From positions 248,001 to 312,000 of the forward strand of contig NZ_QRBB01000002.1 in NCBI RefSeq assembly GCF_003363135.1: a stretch of DNA of 64,000 bases, given 5' to 3'. Made by a program: the position numbers and the translations under genes. The notes under the pieces were generated by a model. That model was not told where the DNA came from. It saw only the letters and a program-made list of their open reading frames with translations, and did not search any database. Below are positions 25,058 through 34,962 of this stretch, one piece after another (within the stretch, counting starts at the first letter, position 1; every line of letters begins with the position of its first letter). The stretch is from Alteriqipengyuania lutimaris. Its GTDB lineage: Bacteria; Pseudomonadota; Alphaproteobacteria; Sphingomonadales; Sphingomonadaceae.

Positions 25058-26026
25058 TCAGGTCAGCAGATCGATCACGGCAGCGACGACGCGGGTCTCG
25101 GGATCGGCCCGGTACACGTAACCATCGCTGTATCGGTACATGGCATCCGGACCGTCGCGATAGCGATCCCGGTACTGGTAGGGCACGTTGTAGACCTCGT
25201 AACCAGAGGGAAGTGGCTGGCCCACCGAGATATCGTCGCCCGTCAACAGGGCTGCTATCCCGGTGATCGCACGATCCTCGGGGTCGACCGAGAACAGCGT
25301 GCGGTCCGCGTAGTAATAACGGTTGTCCGGCTCTTGGCCGAAATAGCTGCCGTAATAGGCTGGCGCGCGATAATTCTCGTAGGAAGAAGGCCACTGGTTG
25401 CCCCCGAAGAGTGCACCGCCGACGAGGGGGATCAGGCTTTCGATCAGGCCGCCGCCCGCCGGGCGATAGGCATAGCCGTCGTAATACTGCCAGTCGTCGC
25501 TAGCGAAGCGCGAATCGGCGGATCGGTAATAATCGCCGAAGCGATTGTCGCCGAGCTTCTTCGCCTGGCCGGGCGGCTGGCATCCATTGTTCTTCTTGGC
25601 GAGTCCGGGCGGGCAGAAGCCGCGAACGCCGCGGTCGCCGCGATCATATTCGTCCAAGGCGCGGCGGACCTCATCGCCCTTGACCGCATCGGCCACGCGA
25701 CCCGCTCCGCGATCGATCCGCTGCTCCACTTCGCGCTCGACCCGGTCGCGGATCGCGGCGCCATTTGCGTTCGCGTTGCCATTGACGCGCTGAGCGACCG
25801 GCGACCCGCCATTGCCGCGGTTGGCGTTGCCGTTGCCACGCATGGCAGGCGGCCCGCCACGCGCGTTGGCGACATTGCCGTTGGCGCGCCCATTGCCATT
25901 GCCGTTGCCGGGATTGGCCTTGGCCCCGGGATTGCCATTGCCATTTCCGTTTCCGTTACCTTGGGCAAGAAGCGGCACCGAAAGCGCGAGAGCGAGAGCG
26001 CTCGTCGCTGCGATTGCGATACGCAT
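25058..26026 (-). CDS. Secreted N/G-rich hypothetical protein (RcnB-like C-terminus)
   Basis: The product has 322 residues from MRIAIAATSA, with the signal peptide ending near LLAQ. Residues 22-95 are low-complexity Asn-Gly-Ala repeats (GNGNGNGNGNPG and relatives). A charged helix follows (RDRVEREVEQRIDRGAGRV), then FCPPGLAKKNNGCQPPGQAKK split as a Cys-bearing motif. The C-terminal half is Tyr-rich with NVPYQYRDRYRDG, reminiscent of RcnB-type periplasmic proteins. Function is unknown. The repeat region is encoded by alternating AAC/GGC-type codons that could slip. Confidence 0.7.
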   Translation of the reverse strand: MRIAIAATSALALALSVPLLAQGNGNGNGNGNPGAKANPGNGNGNGRANGNVANARGGPPAMRGNGNANRGNGGSPVAQRVNGNANANGAAIRDRVEREVEQRIDRGAGRVADAVKGDEVRRALDEYDRGDRGVRGFCPPGLAKKNNGCQPPGQAKKLGDNRFGDYYRSADSRFASDDWQYYDGYAYRPAGGGLIESLIPLVGGALFGGNQWPSSYENYRAPAYYGSYFGQEPDNRYYYADRTLFSVDPEDRAITGIAALLTGDDISVGQPLPSGYEVYNVPYQYRDRYRDGPDAMYRYSDGYVYRADPETRVVAAVIDLLT

Positions 26027-26095
26027 GTTGTTTCTCCTTGGAAAAACAAACATTCAGCAGTGTCTGGGGTTCCGGTGCGCTGGCCATGGCCTAGC

Positions 26096-26131
26096 AAAAG
26101 GGCCGCGCGGGTTGCCCCGGCGGCCCTCATG
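26096..26131 (-). terminator. Rho-independent terminator of the rpsM-rplQ operon
   Basis: On the minus strand GGGCCGCCGGG, loop GCAA, then CCCGCGCGGCCC is followed by TTTTG, starting about 25 nt after the rplQ stop. It is a strong GC hairpin with a U-run at the end of the ribosomal block. Confidence 0.85.
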
Positions 26132-26154
26132 AAATCTGGATATCGACCCCGCGT

Positions 26155-26577
26155 TTACGCGTTTTCGAAGTCGTCCTCGTCGGCCATCACCGGGCCGCTG
26201 TCCTGGCCCTTGGCGTCTTCGTCGCGGTCGACGAATTCGATGATCGCCAGCTGCGCGCTGTCCGAAGCGCGGTAGCCCGCCTTGATGATGCGGACGTAAC
26301 CGCCGTTGCGGTCCGAATAACGCTCCGCCAGAACGTCGAACAGCTTCTTCAACTGCGTTTCGTCCTGCAGGCGGCCCATCGCGAGGCGACGGTTGGAAAG
26401 CCCGCCGCGCTTGGCGAGCGTCACCAGCTTCTCGACATAGGGGCGCAGTTCCTTCGCCTTGGGAAGCGTGGTCAGGATCTGCTCATGCTTGATCAGCGCG
26501 GCCGACATGTTGCGGAACAGGGCCGTGCGGTGGCCCGACTTGCGGCTCAGCTTACGCTGCGAAATTCCGTGACGCAT
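26155..26577 (-). CDS. rplQ: 50S ribosomal protein L17
   Basis: The product has 140 residues. The N-terminal [17 protein letters not shown] and [19 protein letters not shown] are L17 signatures. The C-terminus has an acidic tail of about 20 residues ([17 protein letters not shown]) beyond the conserved core. It is last in the alpha operon after rpoA, just before the terminator. Confidence 0.97.
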   Translation of the reverse strand: MRHGISQRKLSRKSGHRTALFRNMSAALIKHEQILTTLPKAKELRPYVEKLVTLAKRGGLSNRRLAMGRLQDETQLKKLFDVLAERYSDRNGGYVRIIKAGYRASDSAQLAIIEFVDRDEDAKGQDSGPVMADEDDFENA

Positions 26578-26658
26578 TCTCTTTTCCTTCGTTTGTAAGG
26601 GGCCCGTACGAGGTAGCCCGGTACTGGCGGCGCTTCGGGTGCGCCGCCGGAACCCGTG

Positions 26659-27717
26659 TTAGCCGAGAAGTTCCTGTTCGAGCTTCTTGGCCATTTCCTC
26701 GATGTTCTCCGGCGGCCAGCCCGGGATGTCCATCCCGAGGCGCAGGCCCATGCTGGAGAGCACTTCCTTGATCTCGTTGAGCGACTTGCGGCCGAAGTTC
26801 GGCGTGCGCAGCATCTCGGCTTCGGTCTTCTGGACCAGATCGCCGATATAGATGATGTTGTCGTTCTTGAGGCAGTTGGCCGAACGCACCGAGAGTTCCA
26901 GTTCGTCGACCTTCTTGAGGAGGTAACGGTTGAGCTGGTTGGCGTCCGATTCCTGAGGTTCTGCAGCCATCCCGATCATCGGGCTCGACGGCTGCGGAAT
27001 GCCATCCTCGAAGTGGACGAACAGCGTCAGCTGGTCCTGCAGGATGCGCGCGGCATAGGCCACGGCGTCTTCAGGGGTGACGGTACCATCGGTTTCGACC
27101 GTCAGGTTGAGCTTGTCGTAGTCCAGTTCCTGGCCGACGCGGGCATTCTCGACCTTGTAGCTGACCTGCTTGATCGGCGAGTAGAGCGAGTCGACCGGGA
27201 TCAGGCCGATCGGCGCGTCTGCCGGGCGATTCTGCACCGCAGGAACGTAACCCTTACCGATATCGGCGGTCAGTTCCATGTTGAGGTTCGCGCCTTCGTC
27301 GAGCTGGCAGATCACGAGATCCTTGTTGAGGATCTCGATGTCACCCGAAACGGCGATGTCGCCCGCCTTCACGGCGCCGGGACCGGTCGCGGAAAGCTGC
27401 AGGCGCTTGGGCCCTTCGCCTTCCATCTTGATCGCGATCTGTTTCACGTTGAGGACGATGTCGGTCACGTCCTCGCGCACACCCGCAAGCGAGCTGAACT
27501 CGTGCAGCACGTTCTCGATCTTGATCGAGGTGATCGCGGCGCCCTGGAGCGAAGAAAGCAGCACGCGGCGCAGCGCATTGCCGAGCGTCAGGCCGAAGCC
27601 ACGCTCGAGCGGCTCGGCCACGAAGGTCGCCTTGCGCTTCTTGTCGGAGCCCGTGTCCTTCAGCTCGAGCGAGGTGGGCTTTTTCAGTTCCTGCCAGTTC
27701 TTGGTGTTGACGGCCAT
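26659..27717 (-). CDS. rpoA: RNA polymerase alpha subunit
   Basis: The product has 352 residues. The N-terminal assembly domain contains [22 protein letters not shown] (about 36-57). After a linker the C-terminal domain has [16 protein letters not shown] and [12 protein letters not shown], the helix-hairpin-helix that binds UP elements and activators. Standard alphaproteobacterial length. It lies between rpsK and rplQ. Confidence 0.98.
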   Translation of the reverse strand: MAVNTKNWQELKKPTSLELKDTGSDKKRKATFVAEPLERGFGLTLGNALRRVLLSSLQGAAITSIKIENVLHEFSSLAGVREDVTDIVLNVKQIAIKMEGEGPKRLQLSATGPGAVKAGDIAVSGDIEILNKDLVICQLDEGANLNMELTADIGKGYVPAVQNRPADAPIGLIPVDSLYSPIKQVSYKVENARVGQELDYDKLNLTVETDGTVTPEDAVAYAARILQDQLTLFVHFEDGIPQPSSPMIGMAAEPQESDANQLNRYLLKKVDELELSVRSANCLKNDNIIYIGDLVQKTEAEMLRTPNFGRKSLNEIKEVLSSMGLRLGMDIPGWPPENIEEMAKKLEQELLG

Positions 27718-27826
27718 GGATGTCCCCTAGGAATTCAAGATCGGCTGGGGCCGGGCACTTTGTTGACAAAGTACATGCGGCCCGAAAATTGTCGGCGGCG
27801 GGAACGGCTCCCACCGCCCGGCAGGA

Positions 27827-28216
27827 TCAGACGCGGCGCCGCTTGGACGGGCGGACCCCGTTGTGCGGGATCGGCGTGACGTCGCGGATGCTGGTGATGG
27901 TGAAACCCACCGCCTGCAGCGCGCGCAGCGCACTTTCGCGGCCCGAACCCGGTCCCTTCACTTCGACTTCGAGCGTACGCACACCGTGTTCGGCGGCCTT
28001 CTTGCCCGCGTCGTCGGCAGCGACCTGCGCGGCATAGGGAGTCGACTTGCGGCTGCCCTTGAAGCCCATCATCCCGGCGCTGGACCAGCTGATCGCATTG
28101 CCCTGCGCATCGGTGATGGTGATCATGGTGTTGTTGAAGCTGGCGTTCACGTGCGCGACGCCGCTGGAGATGTTTTTCCGCTCGCGGCGCCGGATGCGGC
28201 CTGGTTCGCGTGCCAT
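27827..28216 (-). CDS. rpsK: 30S ribosomal protein S11
   Basis: The product has 129 residues. [29 protein letters not shown] and the closing [16 protein letters not shown] identify S11. It sits on the small-subunit platform near the mRNA exit. It lies 58 nt after rpsM and is followed by rpoA. Confidence 0.98.
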   Translation of the reverse strand: MAREPGRIRRRERKNISSGVAHVNASFNNTMITITDAQGNAISWSSAGMMGFKGSRKSTPYAAQVAADDAGKKAAEHGVRTLEVEVKGPGSGRESALRALQAVGFTITSIRDVTPIPHNGVRPSKRRRV

Positions 28217-28274
28217 GTGATGTTCCCCTTAAGGAAGATAGACTGAAGAGACTGGAAGCAGCGCCTGGTGGCGC

Positions 28275-28643
28275 TTACTTCTTCTTGCCGGCGATCGGCT
28301 TGGCCTTGCCCTTGCGGGTGCGCGCATTGGTGTGCGTGCGCTGGCCGCGAACGGGCAGACCGGCGCGATGGCGCAGGCCGCGGTAGGAACGAAGGTCCAT
28401 CAGACGCTTGATGTTCATCGCGGTCTGACGACGCAGGTCGCCTTCTACCGTATGCTCTTCGTCGATCGTTTCACGGATACGCAGCACTTCCTCGTCGGTG
28501 AGGTCCTGCACGCGGGTCTTGTGATCGATGCCGAGCTTGTCGGCGATCTCGACGGCCTTGGTGCGGCCGATACCGTGAATATAGGTGAGCGCGATGATCA
28601 CGCGCTTGTTGGTGGGGATATTGACCCCGGCAATACGAGCCAC
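28275..28643 (-). CDS. rpsM: 30S ribosomal protein S13
   Basis: The product has 122 residues. [22 protein letters not shown] and the C-terminal [20 protein letters not shown] are S13 signatures, ending in a basic tail. It contacts 16S rRNA in the head and intersubunit bridges. It is first of the rpsM-rpsK-rpoA-rplQ unit and is separated from adk by an inserted SRPBCC gene and a 368-nt leader. No rpmJ is found upstream. Confidence 0.98.
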   Translation of the reverse strand: MARIAGVNIPTNKRVIIALTYIHGIGRTKAVEIADKLGIDHKTRVQDLTDEEVLRIRETIDEEHTVEGDLRRQTAMNIKRLMDLRSYRGLRHRAGLPVRGQRTHTNARTRKGKAKPIAGKKK

Positions 28644-29011
28644 TTACTTCTCCATGCTCCACAGGGGATAGGTACAGGCGAGCCTGTACGCCCCTATCTC
28701 ATCGCTCAGTTCATCGACCCGTTGCAGCACCGCTCTTCCGGACGGACGAAAACCGGCAGGTATGACACCAGACCGGTTGCCGGGGAATGCGGATTTGCAT
28801 TGGATCGGACGAACGCCGCACATAGGGGCGTTGGCGCGCAGCGTCAACAGCTACACGACACAATTCGCGCAGCCTACGGAGACGTGGCGCGCGACTGTGT
28901 TACCGGACTGGAAACTACCCCGCTTCGCCGACGCTGTCAAAACCTGACGCCATGCTTTCCCCGTCGATGCGTTCTCGAATCGGAATATTGTCGGCGGAAA
29001 GTCTCCGGATA
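28644..29011. other. 368-nt intergenic leader upstream of rpsM
   Basis: This stretch between the SRPBCC gene and rpsM holds a good minus-strand promoter (28819-28847). The remaining roughly 175 nt before rpsM would be a 5' leader. A 61-residue plus-strand open frame (28762-28947) has no family resemblance and no ribosome site. No RNA gene was recognised. The leader may carry an S4-type autoregulatory site, but I see no conserved structure I can name. Confidence 0.5.
28819..28847 (-). promoter_or_regulatory. Sigma70-type promoter for rpsM-rpsK-rpoA-rplQ
   Basis: On the minus strand there is a -35 TTGACG (28847-28842), exactly 17 nt of spacer, and a -10-like TATGTG (28824-28819). This gives transcription start near 28811, about 170 nt upstream of rpsM. 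It is the best promoter match seen in the ribosomal block and fits the separation of this unit from adk by a non-ribosomal gene. Confidence 0.6.
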
Positions 29012-29707
29012 TCAGCGCCCCCGCCCCTCCTCGAAGGCCTCGGCTTCCTGCTCGTCCTGCGTATCGGAGTCGTCGCTCGCCGGGCCGAAGGCACTGTCGA
29101 ATGCACTCGGGCCTTCGGCGTTTTCGCCGAGAGGTCCGCCCAGCGCCTCGGCCAGGCCGAGCGCCTGCTGGCCGATCACGCCATCGACCGCCTTCGAGAT
29201 CTGCGGAATTTCGAATCGCATCGCCCCGCCGACGATGTATTCCCAGACGATCCGCGTCCCCGCGAGCTCGCCGTCGTCATCCTCGATCGGCTGGAGCGTG
29301 ATCGTCATCACGCCGTCGACCGGCTCGCTCTGCAACGGGCCGAGCGCGCCGCGCATGCGCAGCACCTTGCGCGGCACGGCCTGCAGCACGCTCATATGCT
29401 GCACGCTGCCTTCGAGGCCGGAGGCGTTCTCGCCATCCTCTGCCGGGATCGTCTCGCAGAAACATCCACCCGCCTGCGGGGTGAGCGCCAGATTGGCGGC
29501 ATCGGCGGACCATGTGTGGCTGTCGTTCCACCAGTCGGCGGGCGAAATCAGCGCAAGCCACGCATCGGCAGGCGGCACGGCTACATCGACCGCATGGCGA
29601 GTCACGAAATGCGAATCGGAGGTTTCTGTCACTTCGGCACCGGCGGGCGCGCCGAGCGCGCAGATGGCACAGCATGCGACCAGGGCGGCGCGGACGAAAC
29701 GGATCAT
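29012..29707 (-). CDS. Secreted SRPBCC-domain protein
   Basis: The product has 231 residues with a signal peptide ending near AGAE (about 24). An SRPBCC/START-like fold is suggested by TRHAVDVAVPPADAWLALI, WWNDSHTWSADAANL, AVPRKVLRMRGALGPL and the final long helix. The C-terminal 45 residues are acidic and disordered (DDSDTQDEQEAEAFEEGRGR). The ligand is unknown. It sits on the same strand between adk and rpsM, a place where most alphaproteobacteria go directly from adk to rpsM. Confidence 0.8.
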   Translation of the reverse strand: MIRFVRAALVACCAICALGAPAGAEVTETSDSHFVTRHAVDVAVPPADAWLALISPADWWNDSHTWSADAANLALTPQAGGCFCETIPAEDGENASGLEGSVQHMSVLQAVPRKVLRMRGALGPLQSEPVDGVMTITLQPIEDDDGELAGTRIVWEYIVGGAMRFEIPQISKAVDGVIGQQALGLAEALGGPLGENAEGPSAFDSAFGPASDDSDTQDEQEAEAFEEGRGR

Positions 29708-29779
29708 GAAACAGGGCTCCTTCGTTTGCGCCCGCTATTCCATGCGCGGGCGCCAAAGGAAACCTCTGCTGCGGCGATG

Positions 29780-30424
29780 CTATTTCAGCAGCGAGTCGAT
29801 GCTGGCCGAAACCTCTTCGATCGAGCCCATGCCGTCGATGCGGGTCACCAGCTCCCGCTCTTCGTAGTAGGGCAGGATCGGTGCGGTTTCGGAGCGGTAG
29901 ACGCTCATCCGGTGGCGCACGGTTTCCTCGTTGTCATCGGGGCGCCGCTTGAACTCGGTGCTGCCGCACTTGTCGCACTTGCCCGGCACTTCGGGCTGCT
30001 TGTGGCGGTCGTGATAGCCTTCGCCGCACTCGGCGCAGGTGTAGCGGCCGGTGATGCGATCGACGAGCGCTTCCTCGTCGACCTGCAGTTCGACCACGCG
30101 GTCGAGCTTGCGCCCGTGCTGCGCCAGCAGCGCGTCGAGCCGTTCGGCCTGCTTGCGGGTGCGCGGATAGCCGTCGAAGATCGCCCCGGTCTCGTCTTCA
30201 AGCGCGGTCAGCTCCGCATCGATGAGCGCGGATACGATCTCGTCAGAGACGAGCCCGCCCGCGTCCATGATCGCCTTAGCCTGGCGGCCCACTTCGGTGC
30301 CCGCCTTGACGGCCGCGCGCAGCATGTCGCCGGTCGAAAGCTGGCGCATGCCGTACTGCTCGACGAGGCGGTGAGCCTGGGTGCCCTTACCCGCGCCTGG
30401 AGGTCCGAGAAGAATGATGTTCAT
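29780..30424 (-). CDS. adk: Adenylate kinase, zinc-lid type
   Basis: The product has 214 residues. The P-loop is GPPGAGKGTQ (7-16). STGDMLR binds AMP and DGYPRT follows. The LID domain carries a four-cysteine zinc site (Cys130, Cys133, Cys150, Cys153), as in long-form kinases of Gram-positives and many alphaproteobacteria. It interconverts ATP+AMP and 2 ADP. It follows secY in the spc operon after 78 nt. Confidence 0.97.
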   Translation of the reverse strand: MNIILLGPPGAGKGTQAHRLVEQYGMRQLSTGDMLRAAVKAGTEVGRQAKAIMDAGGLVSDEIVSALIDAELTALEDETGAIFDGYPRTRKQAERLDALLAQHGRKLDRVVELQVDEEALVDRITGRYTCAECGEGYHDRHKQPEVPGKCDKCGSTEFKRRPDDNEETVRHRMSVYRSETAPILPYYEERELVTRIDGMGSIEEVSASIDSLLK

Positions 30425-30502
30425 CGCGCGTGTCCCCTGACGCCGCCACGGGCCGCTGGCAAGGGTGTGTGATGGCAGCCCTCCCCAGCTTTCTTCGTGG
30501 CA

Positions 30503-31867
30503 CTATCGCATGCGGCCCTTGAGCTTGGCCTTCTTGATGAGGTCGCCGTACTGGTGCGCCAGCAGGTGCGACTGGATCTGGCTGATCGTGTCGACGGTGA
30601 CGTTCACGACGATCAGCAGGCTGGTGCCACCCAGGAACAGCGGGATGCCGGTCTGTGCGATCATGTATTCGGGCAGCACGCACACCAGCGTGAGGTAGGC
30701 TGCGCCGACCACGGTGATGCGCGTCAGCACGTAATCGAGATATTCCGACGTCCGCTTGCCCGGACGGATACCCGGAATGAACCCGCCATTCTTCTTCAGG
30801 TTCTCCGCCGTCTCCTCCGGGTTGAACACAACCGCGGTGTAGAAGAAGCAGAAGAACACGATCAGCACTGCATAGAGCAGCATGTAGATCGGCTGGCCGT
30901 GCTGGAGGTAGAAGTTCAGCGTGTTGATCGTCTGCCCGGCGGTGCTGTCCGGATCGACCGAATTGCCCGCGAACTGGCTGATCGTCAGCGGCAGCAGCAG
31001 CAGCGAACTCGCGAAGATCGGCGGGATCACGCCCGCGGTGTTGATCTTAAGCGGCAGGTGGCTGCGATCCGCCTGCATCATCCCGCGCTGCGTGGCGCGC
31101 TTGGGATACTGGATCAGCAGGCGGCGCTGCGCGCGTTCCATGAAGCTGATGAACAGGATCAGGCCGACGATCATCACGATGAAGCCGATGATGATTCCGG
31201 CGCTGATCGCACCGGTCCGGCCACCCTCGAACATGTTGCTCGCAAAGCTGGGGAACTGGGCGACGATGCCCGCCATGATGATCAGCGAAACGCCGTTGCC
31301 AATGCCGCGCGCGGTGATCTGCTCGCCGATCCACAGCAGCAGCATGGTGCCGCCGACGAGGCTGATGACCGATCCGATGCGGAACATGATGCCCGGATCG
31401 ATGACCGCCTGAAGCCCGCTTTGCGCGCCATAGCTTTCAAGCCCGGTGGCGAGGAAGTAGCCCTGGATGACGCACAGGAAGACGGTGCCGTAGCGGGTGT
31501 ACTGGTTGAGCTTCTGGCGCCCGGTCGCGCCTTCCTTCTTCAGCGCCATCAGCGTGGGATGCAGGGCCGAGGCCATCTGCACCACGATCGAGGCGGTAAT
31601 GTAGGGCATCACGCCGAGCGCGATGAGGCTCATCCGCTCCAGGCTGCCGCCCGAAAAGGTGTTGAACAGGTCGAGCACGCCGCCGCGCGTCTGGTCGTAG
31701 AGATCGCCCAGGATCTGCGGGTTGACCCCCGGCAGCGGCACGAAGCTCAGAAAACGGAAAACGATCAGCGCCACAACCGTGAACCAGATGCGCTGGCGCA
31801 GCTCGGTCGCCTTGGAAAAGTTCGCAAGGCTGAGGTTGGACGCGATATTATCGGCGCGTGATGCCAT
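30503..31867 (-). CDS. secY: Protein translocase subunit SecY
   Basis: The product has 454 residues with 10 membrane helices. Signatures include TELRQRIWFTVVALIVFR, IALGVMPYITASIVVQ (plug and lateral gate region), LKINTAGVIPPIFASS and NGGFIPGIRPGKRTSEYLD. It forms the Sec channel with SecE and SecG. It is in the normal position after rplO and before adk. Confidence 0.98.
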   Translation of the reverse strand: MASRADNIASNLSLANFSKATELRQRIWFTVVALIVFRFLSFVPLPGVNPQILGDLYDQTRGGVLDLFNTFSGGSLERMSLIALGVMPYITASIVVQMASALHPTLMALKKEGATGRQKLNQYTRYGTVFLCVIQGYFLATGLESYGAQSGLQAVIDPGIMFRIGSVISLVGGTMLLLWIGEQITARGIGNGVSLIIMAGIVAQFPSFASNMFEGGRTGAISAGIIIGFIVMIVGLILFISFMERAQRRLLIQYPKRATQRGMMQADRSHLPLKINTAGVIPPIFASSLLLLPLTISQFAGNSVDPDSTAGQTINTLNFYLQHGQPIYMLLYAVLIVFFCFFYTAVVFNPEETAENLKKNGGFIPGIRPGKRTSEYLDYVLTRITVVGAAYLTLVCVLPEYMIAQTGIPLFLGGTSLLIVVNVTVDTISQIQSHLLAHQYGDLIKKAKLKGRMR

Positions 31868-31974
31868 GGGAAATCATCGATCCTGCATTAGTCGGCGACC
31901 CCCGGTCGCCCCCGTCGCGCAGTAGATAGGGTGCGGGCCGGTCCTTGTCGAACCCCCCGCACCCCAAATGCTTG

Positions 31975-32517
31975 TCAGTCGGCTTTTTTGCCCGACTTCG
32001 CGGCCTTGTTCGCTTCGGCGCGGGCCGCCTTCTTCTCAGCTTCGGGCTGGGCAGCCGCGATCACTTCGACCTTGCCGCCGGCCTTCTCGACCGCTTCGAT
32101 CGCGCCCTTCGACGCGCCGGCAACCTTGAAGGTGACCTTCGCGGTCAGCTCGCCTTTGCCGAGCAGGCGGACACCGTCCTTGCCGCCCCGAGCGAGGCCT
32201 GCGGCCTTGAGCGCTTCGTGGTCGAGCGTCTTCTTCGCGTCGAGCTTCTTGGCGTCGATGAACTTCTGGACCATGCCCAGGTTCACTTCGGCGAAGTCCT
32301 TGGCGAAGGGATTGTTGAAGCCGCGCTTCGGGATCCGCATGTGGAGCGGCATCTGGCCGCCTTCGAAGCCCTTGATCGCGACGCCTTCACGGCTCTTCTG
32401 GCCCTTCTGGCCGCGTGCCGCGGTCTTGCCCTTGCCCGAGCCGATGCCCCGGCCCACACGCATGCGGGACTTGCGGGCGCCTTCGTTGTCGCGGATTTCG
32501 TTAAGTTTGTAAGCCAT
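31975..32517 (-). CDS. rplO: 50S ribosomal protein L15
   Basis: The product has 180 residues. Core signatures are [38 protein letters not shown] and [17 protein letters not shown]. The C-terminus has a Lys/Ala-rich tail ([21 protein letters not shown]) that makes it about 35 residues longer than the E. coli protein. It follows rpmD in the spc operon. Confidence 0.97.
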   Translation of the reverse strand: MAYKLNEIRDNEGARKSRMRVGRGIGSGKGKTAARGQKGQKSREGVAIKGFEGGQMPLHMRIPKRGFNNPFAKDFAEVNLGMVQKFIDAKKLDAKKTLDHEALKAAGLARGGKDGVRLLGKGELTAKVTFKVAGASKGAIEAVEKAGGKVEVIAAAQPEAEKKAARAEANKAAKSGKKAD

Positions 32518-32613
32518 AGTGCACTCGCTTTCGCTTTTCTTCGCGCTGATGAAAATGGAAACGGCCCGCTACTATGAGCGGGCCGCCGCCGTCAATTGCT
32601 GTCGCGGGGGCGT

Positions 32614-32793
32614 TTAGCCCTCGACCACCTCGACCATGTGCGGCAGCTTTGCGATCGCGCCGCGCACTTCGGGGGTATCTTCCAGTTCGACCACCCGGTG
32701 CATCTTGCCCAGGCCCAGGCCGATCAGGATTTTCTTCTGGCTCTCGGGCCGCCGGATGGGCGAGCCGATCTGCTTGAGCTTGATCTTGGCCAT
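32614..32793 (-). CDS. rpmD: 50S ribosomal protein L30
   Basis: The product has 59 residues. It starts with [19 protein letters not shown], contains [20 protein letters not shown], and ends MVEVVEG. It has the bacterial L30 length and pattern. It lies 5 nt downstream of rpsE and about 96 nt upstream of rplO, the usual spc order. Confidence 0.96.
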   Translation of the reverse strand: MAKIKLKQIGSPIRRPESQKKILIGLGLGKMHRVVELEDTPEVRGAIAKLPHMVEVVEG

Positions 32794-32798
32794 CGTGT

Positions 32799-33677
32799 TT
32801 ACTCCACTACCGCCGCGGCTTCCGCCTCGACTTCGGCTTCGCTCGCGCCCGGGTTACCGCGCGAAAGCAGGTCTGCAACCTTCTTGCCCCGACGCTGAGC
32901 CACCGACTTCGGCGAGCTCTGGTTCTGGAGCGCGGCGAAGGTCGCACGGATCATGTTGTAGGGGTTCGAGGTGCCGACCGACTTGGTCACCACGTCCGAC
33001 ACGCCCAGGCTTTCGAACACGGCGCGCATCGGACCGCCGGCGATGATGCCGGTACCCGGAGGCGCGGTGCGCACGGTCACCTTGCCCGCACCGAAACGGC
33101 CCTTGCCGTCGTGGTGCAGCGTGCGACCTTCCTTGAGCGCGACGCGGACCATGCTCTTGCGGGCCTCGGCGCTCGCCTTGCTGATCGCCTCGGGCACTTC
33201 GCGGGCCTTGCCCTTGCCGAAGCCGACGCGGCCCTGGCCGTCGCCGACCACCACGAGCGCGGCGAAACCGAAGCGCTTACCGCCCTTCACGGTCTTCGAG
33301 ACGCGGTTGATGTGCACCAGCTTCTCGATGATGCCGTCGTCTTCTTCCTCGCGCTTGCCCCGACGATCGTCGCGACCGCGGCCACGACCGCGGCCACCGC
33401 GATCACCGCCACCGCGATTGTCACGGCCACCACGGCCCTGACGTTCGCCCTGCTGGGTTCTGGGCTGACCTTCGGCACCCTGCGCGGGGCTCTGGTTGTC
33501 GGCGGCTTCCGAAGGCGTGTCGGCGATCGCCGGCTCTTCCTTCTTCACCGCATGCTCGGTTTCCGCTTCGGCGACGCCGGACGCGGCCTTCGCAGCCGCA
33601 ACCTCGGGCGTTTCGGGAACGCCGGGAGCCTGCTCGGGCGTCACTTCGGTGTCGGTCTTCTTGTCGTCAGCCATCAT
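32799..33677 (-). CDS. rpsE: 30S ribosomal protein S5 with long disordered N-terminal extension
   Basis: The product has 292 residues, against about 165-200 in most bacteria. The S5 core begins near residue 115 with [20 protein letters not shown] and continues through [16 protein letters not shown] and [20 protein letters not shown]. Residues 1-110 are first acidic/Ala/Gln-rich, then an RGG-type run ([17 protein letters not shown]). The start is the first of two adjacent ATGs; its A is shared with the TGA of rplR. S5 shapes decoding fidelity; the extension's role is unknown. Confidence 0.95.
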   Translation of the reverse strand: MMADDKKTDTEVTPEQAPGVPETPEVAAAKAASGVAEAETEHAVKKEEPAIADTPSEAADNQSPAQGAEGQPRTQQGERQGRGGRDNRGGGDRGGRGRGRGRDDRRGKREEEDDGIIEKLVHINRVSKTVKGGKRFGFAALVVVGDGQGRVGFGKGKAREVPEAISKASAEARKSMVRVALKEGRTLHHDGKGRFGAGKVTVRTAPPGTGIIAGGPMRAVFESLGVSDVVTKSVGTSNPYNMIRATFAALQNQSSPKSVAQRRGKKVADLLSRGNPGASEAEVEAEAAAVVE

Positions 33678-34021
33678 CAGAACTCCAGCCCGCCTTCGCG
33701 AGCGGCATCGGCCAGCGCCTTGACGCGGCCATGGAACAGGAACCCGCCGCGATCGAACACGACCGTGGTGACGCCCGCCTTCTTGGCGGCATCGGCGATG
33801 TTCGAACCGACCGTCTTGGCGGCATCGATATTCGCGGTCGAGCCATTCACACCCAGCGTCGAGGCGCTGGCGAGCGTCTTGCCCGCAGCATCGTCGATGA
33901 TCTGCGCATAGATGTGCTTGCCGGTACGGTGGACCGACAGGCGCGGCTTGCCGCCCGACTGCTTGCGCAACGCGGTGCGCACGCGCTGGCGGCGGCGTTC
34001 AAAGAGAGAAAGCTTTGCCAT
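33677..34021 (-). CDS. rplR: 50S ribosomal protein L18
   Basis: The product has 114 residues. [37 protein letters not shown] and the closing [20 protein letters not shown] define L18, which binds 5S rRNA. Its stop shares a base with the rpsE start. Confidence 0.97.
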   Translation of the reverse strand: MAKLSLFERRRQRVRTALRKQSGGKPRLSVHRTGKHIYAQIIDDAAGKTLASASTLGVNGSTANIDAAKTVGSNIADAAKKAGVTTVVFDRGGFLFHGRVKALADAAREGGLEF

Positions 34022-34022
34022 C

Positions 34023-34556
34023 TTACTTCTTCTTCCCTTCCTTGCGGAAGATATACTCGCCCTGGTACTTGATGCCCTTGCCCTTGTAGGGTTCGGGCTT
34101 GCGCCAGCGGCGGATTTCGGCGGCGAACTGGCCTACGGACTGCTTGTCGATCCCGCTGATGTTGATCGTGGTCTGATCGGGCGTTTCCACCGTCAGGCCT
34201 TCGGGCACATCGAGGTCGACATCGTGCGAATAGCCGAGCTGAAGCTTGAGCTTCTTGCCATGCGCCTGGGCACGATAACCGACACCGGAGATCTGCAGCG
34301 TCTTGGTGAAGCCTTCGGTCACGCCGTCGACCAGGTTCTGCACCAGCGTGCGCTGCATGCCCCAGTGGCTGCGCGCGGGCTTGGTGTCGTTCACCGGATC
34401 GACCGCGATCGTGCCGTCTTCCAGCTTGTAGGACACGAGGTCCGACAGGCCCATGGTGAGCGTGCCCTTGGGGCCCTTCACCGACAGGATGCCGTTGTCG
34501 ATCTTGGCCTCGACCCCGCTGGGGATCGCGACCGGGCGTTTGCCAATGCGGCTCAT
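34023..34556 (-). CDS. rplF: 50S ribosomal protein L6
   Basis: The product has 177 residues with the duplicated L6 fold. [16 protein letters not shown] opens it, SVKGPKGTL follows, and [20 protein letters not shown] is the C-terminal rRNA-binding signature. It starts on the last base of the rpsH stop and is followed by rplR after one base. Confidence 0.98.
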   Translation of the reverse strand: MSRIGKRPVAIPSGVEAKIDNGILSVKGPKGTLTMGLSDLVSYKLEDGTIAVDPVNDTKPARSHWGMQRTLVQNLVDGVTEGFTKTLQISGVGYRAQAHGKKLKLQLGYSHDVDLDVPEGLTVETPDQTTINISGIDKQSVGQFAAEIRRWRKPEPYKGKGIKYQGEYIFRKEGKKK

Positions 34557-34951
34557 CAGAACACCTCCGCCAGCACTTCGCCACCGACGTTCTGGCTGCG
34601 CGCTTCCGCATCGGAGAGCACGCCGCGCGGCGTCGAGACGATCGTGATGCCAAGGCCGTTGCGCACAGTCGGCAGCTCGCGGCTGGCCGAATAGATGCGA
34701 CGGCCCGGCTTGGACACGCGGGCGACATGCTTGATCGCAGGTTCGCCTTCGAAATATTTCAGTTCGATCCGCAGCGCCTTGTGCTTGCCGCTGTCGTCTT
34801 CGCTGTAGCCACGAATGTAACCTTCGCGCTGGAGCACTTCCAGAACGTTCGCGCGCAGCTTGGACGCCGGCGAGAGGACGGAGTCCTTCTTCGCCTGCTG
34901 GCCGTTGCGGATGCGGGTGAGCATGTCACCCAGGGGATCGGTCATAGCCAT
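34556..34951 (-). CDS. rpsH: 30S ribosomal protein S8
   Basis: The product has 131 residues. [18 protein letters not shown] and the C-terminal [20 protein letters not shown] are S8 signatures. In other bacteria S8 represses the spc operon by binding near rplE; I did not identify the site here. It lies between rpsN and rplF. Confidence 0.98.
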   Translation of the reverse strand: MAMTDPLGDMLTRIRNGQQAKKDSVLSPASKLRANVLEVLQREGYIRGYSEDDSGKHKALRIELKYFEGEPAIKHVARVSKPGRRIYSASRELPTVRNGLGITIVSTPRGVLSDAEARSQNVGGEVLAEVF

Positions 34952-34962
34952 CTATCGATTCC

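Noticed and set aside
28762..28947. 61-codon plus-strand open frame in the rpsM leader
   Set aside because: No ribosome site or family resemblance, and it lies over the minus-strand promoter.
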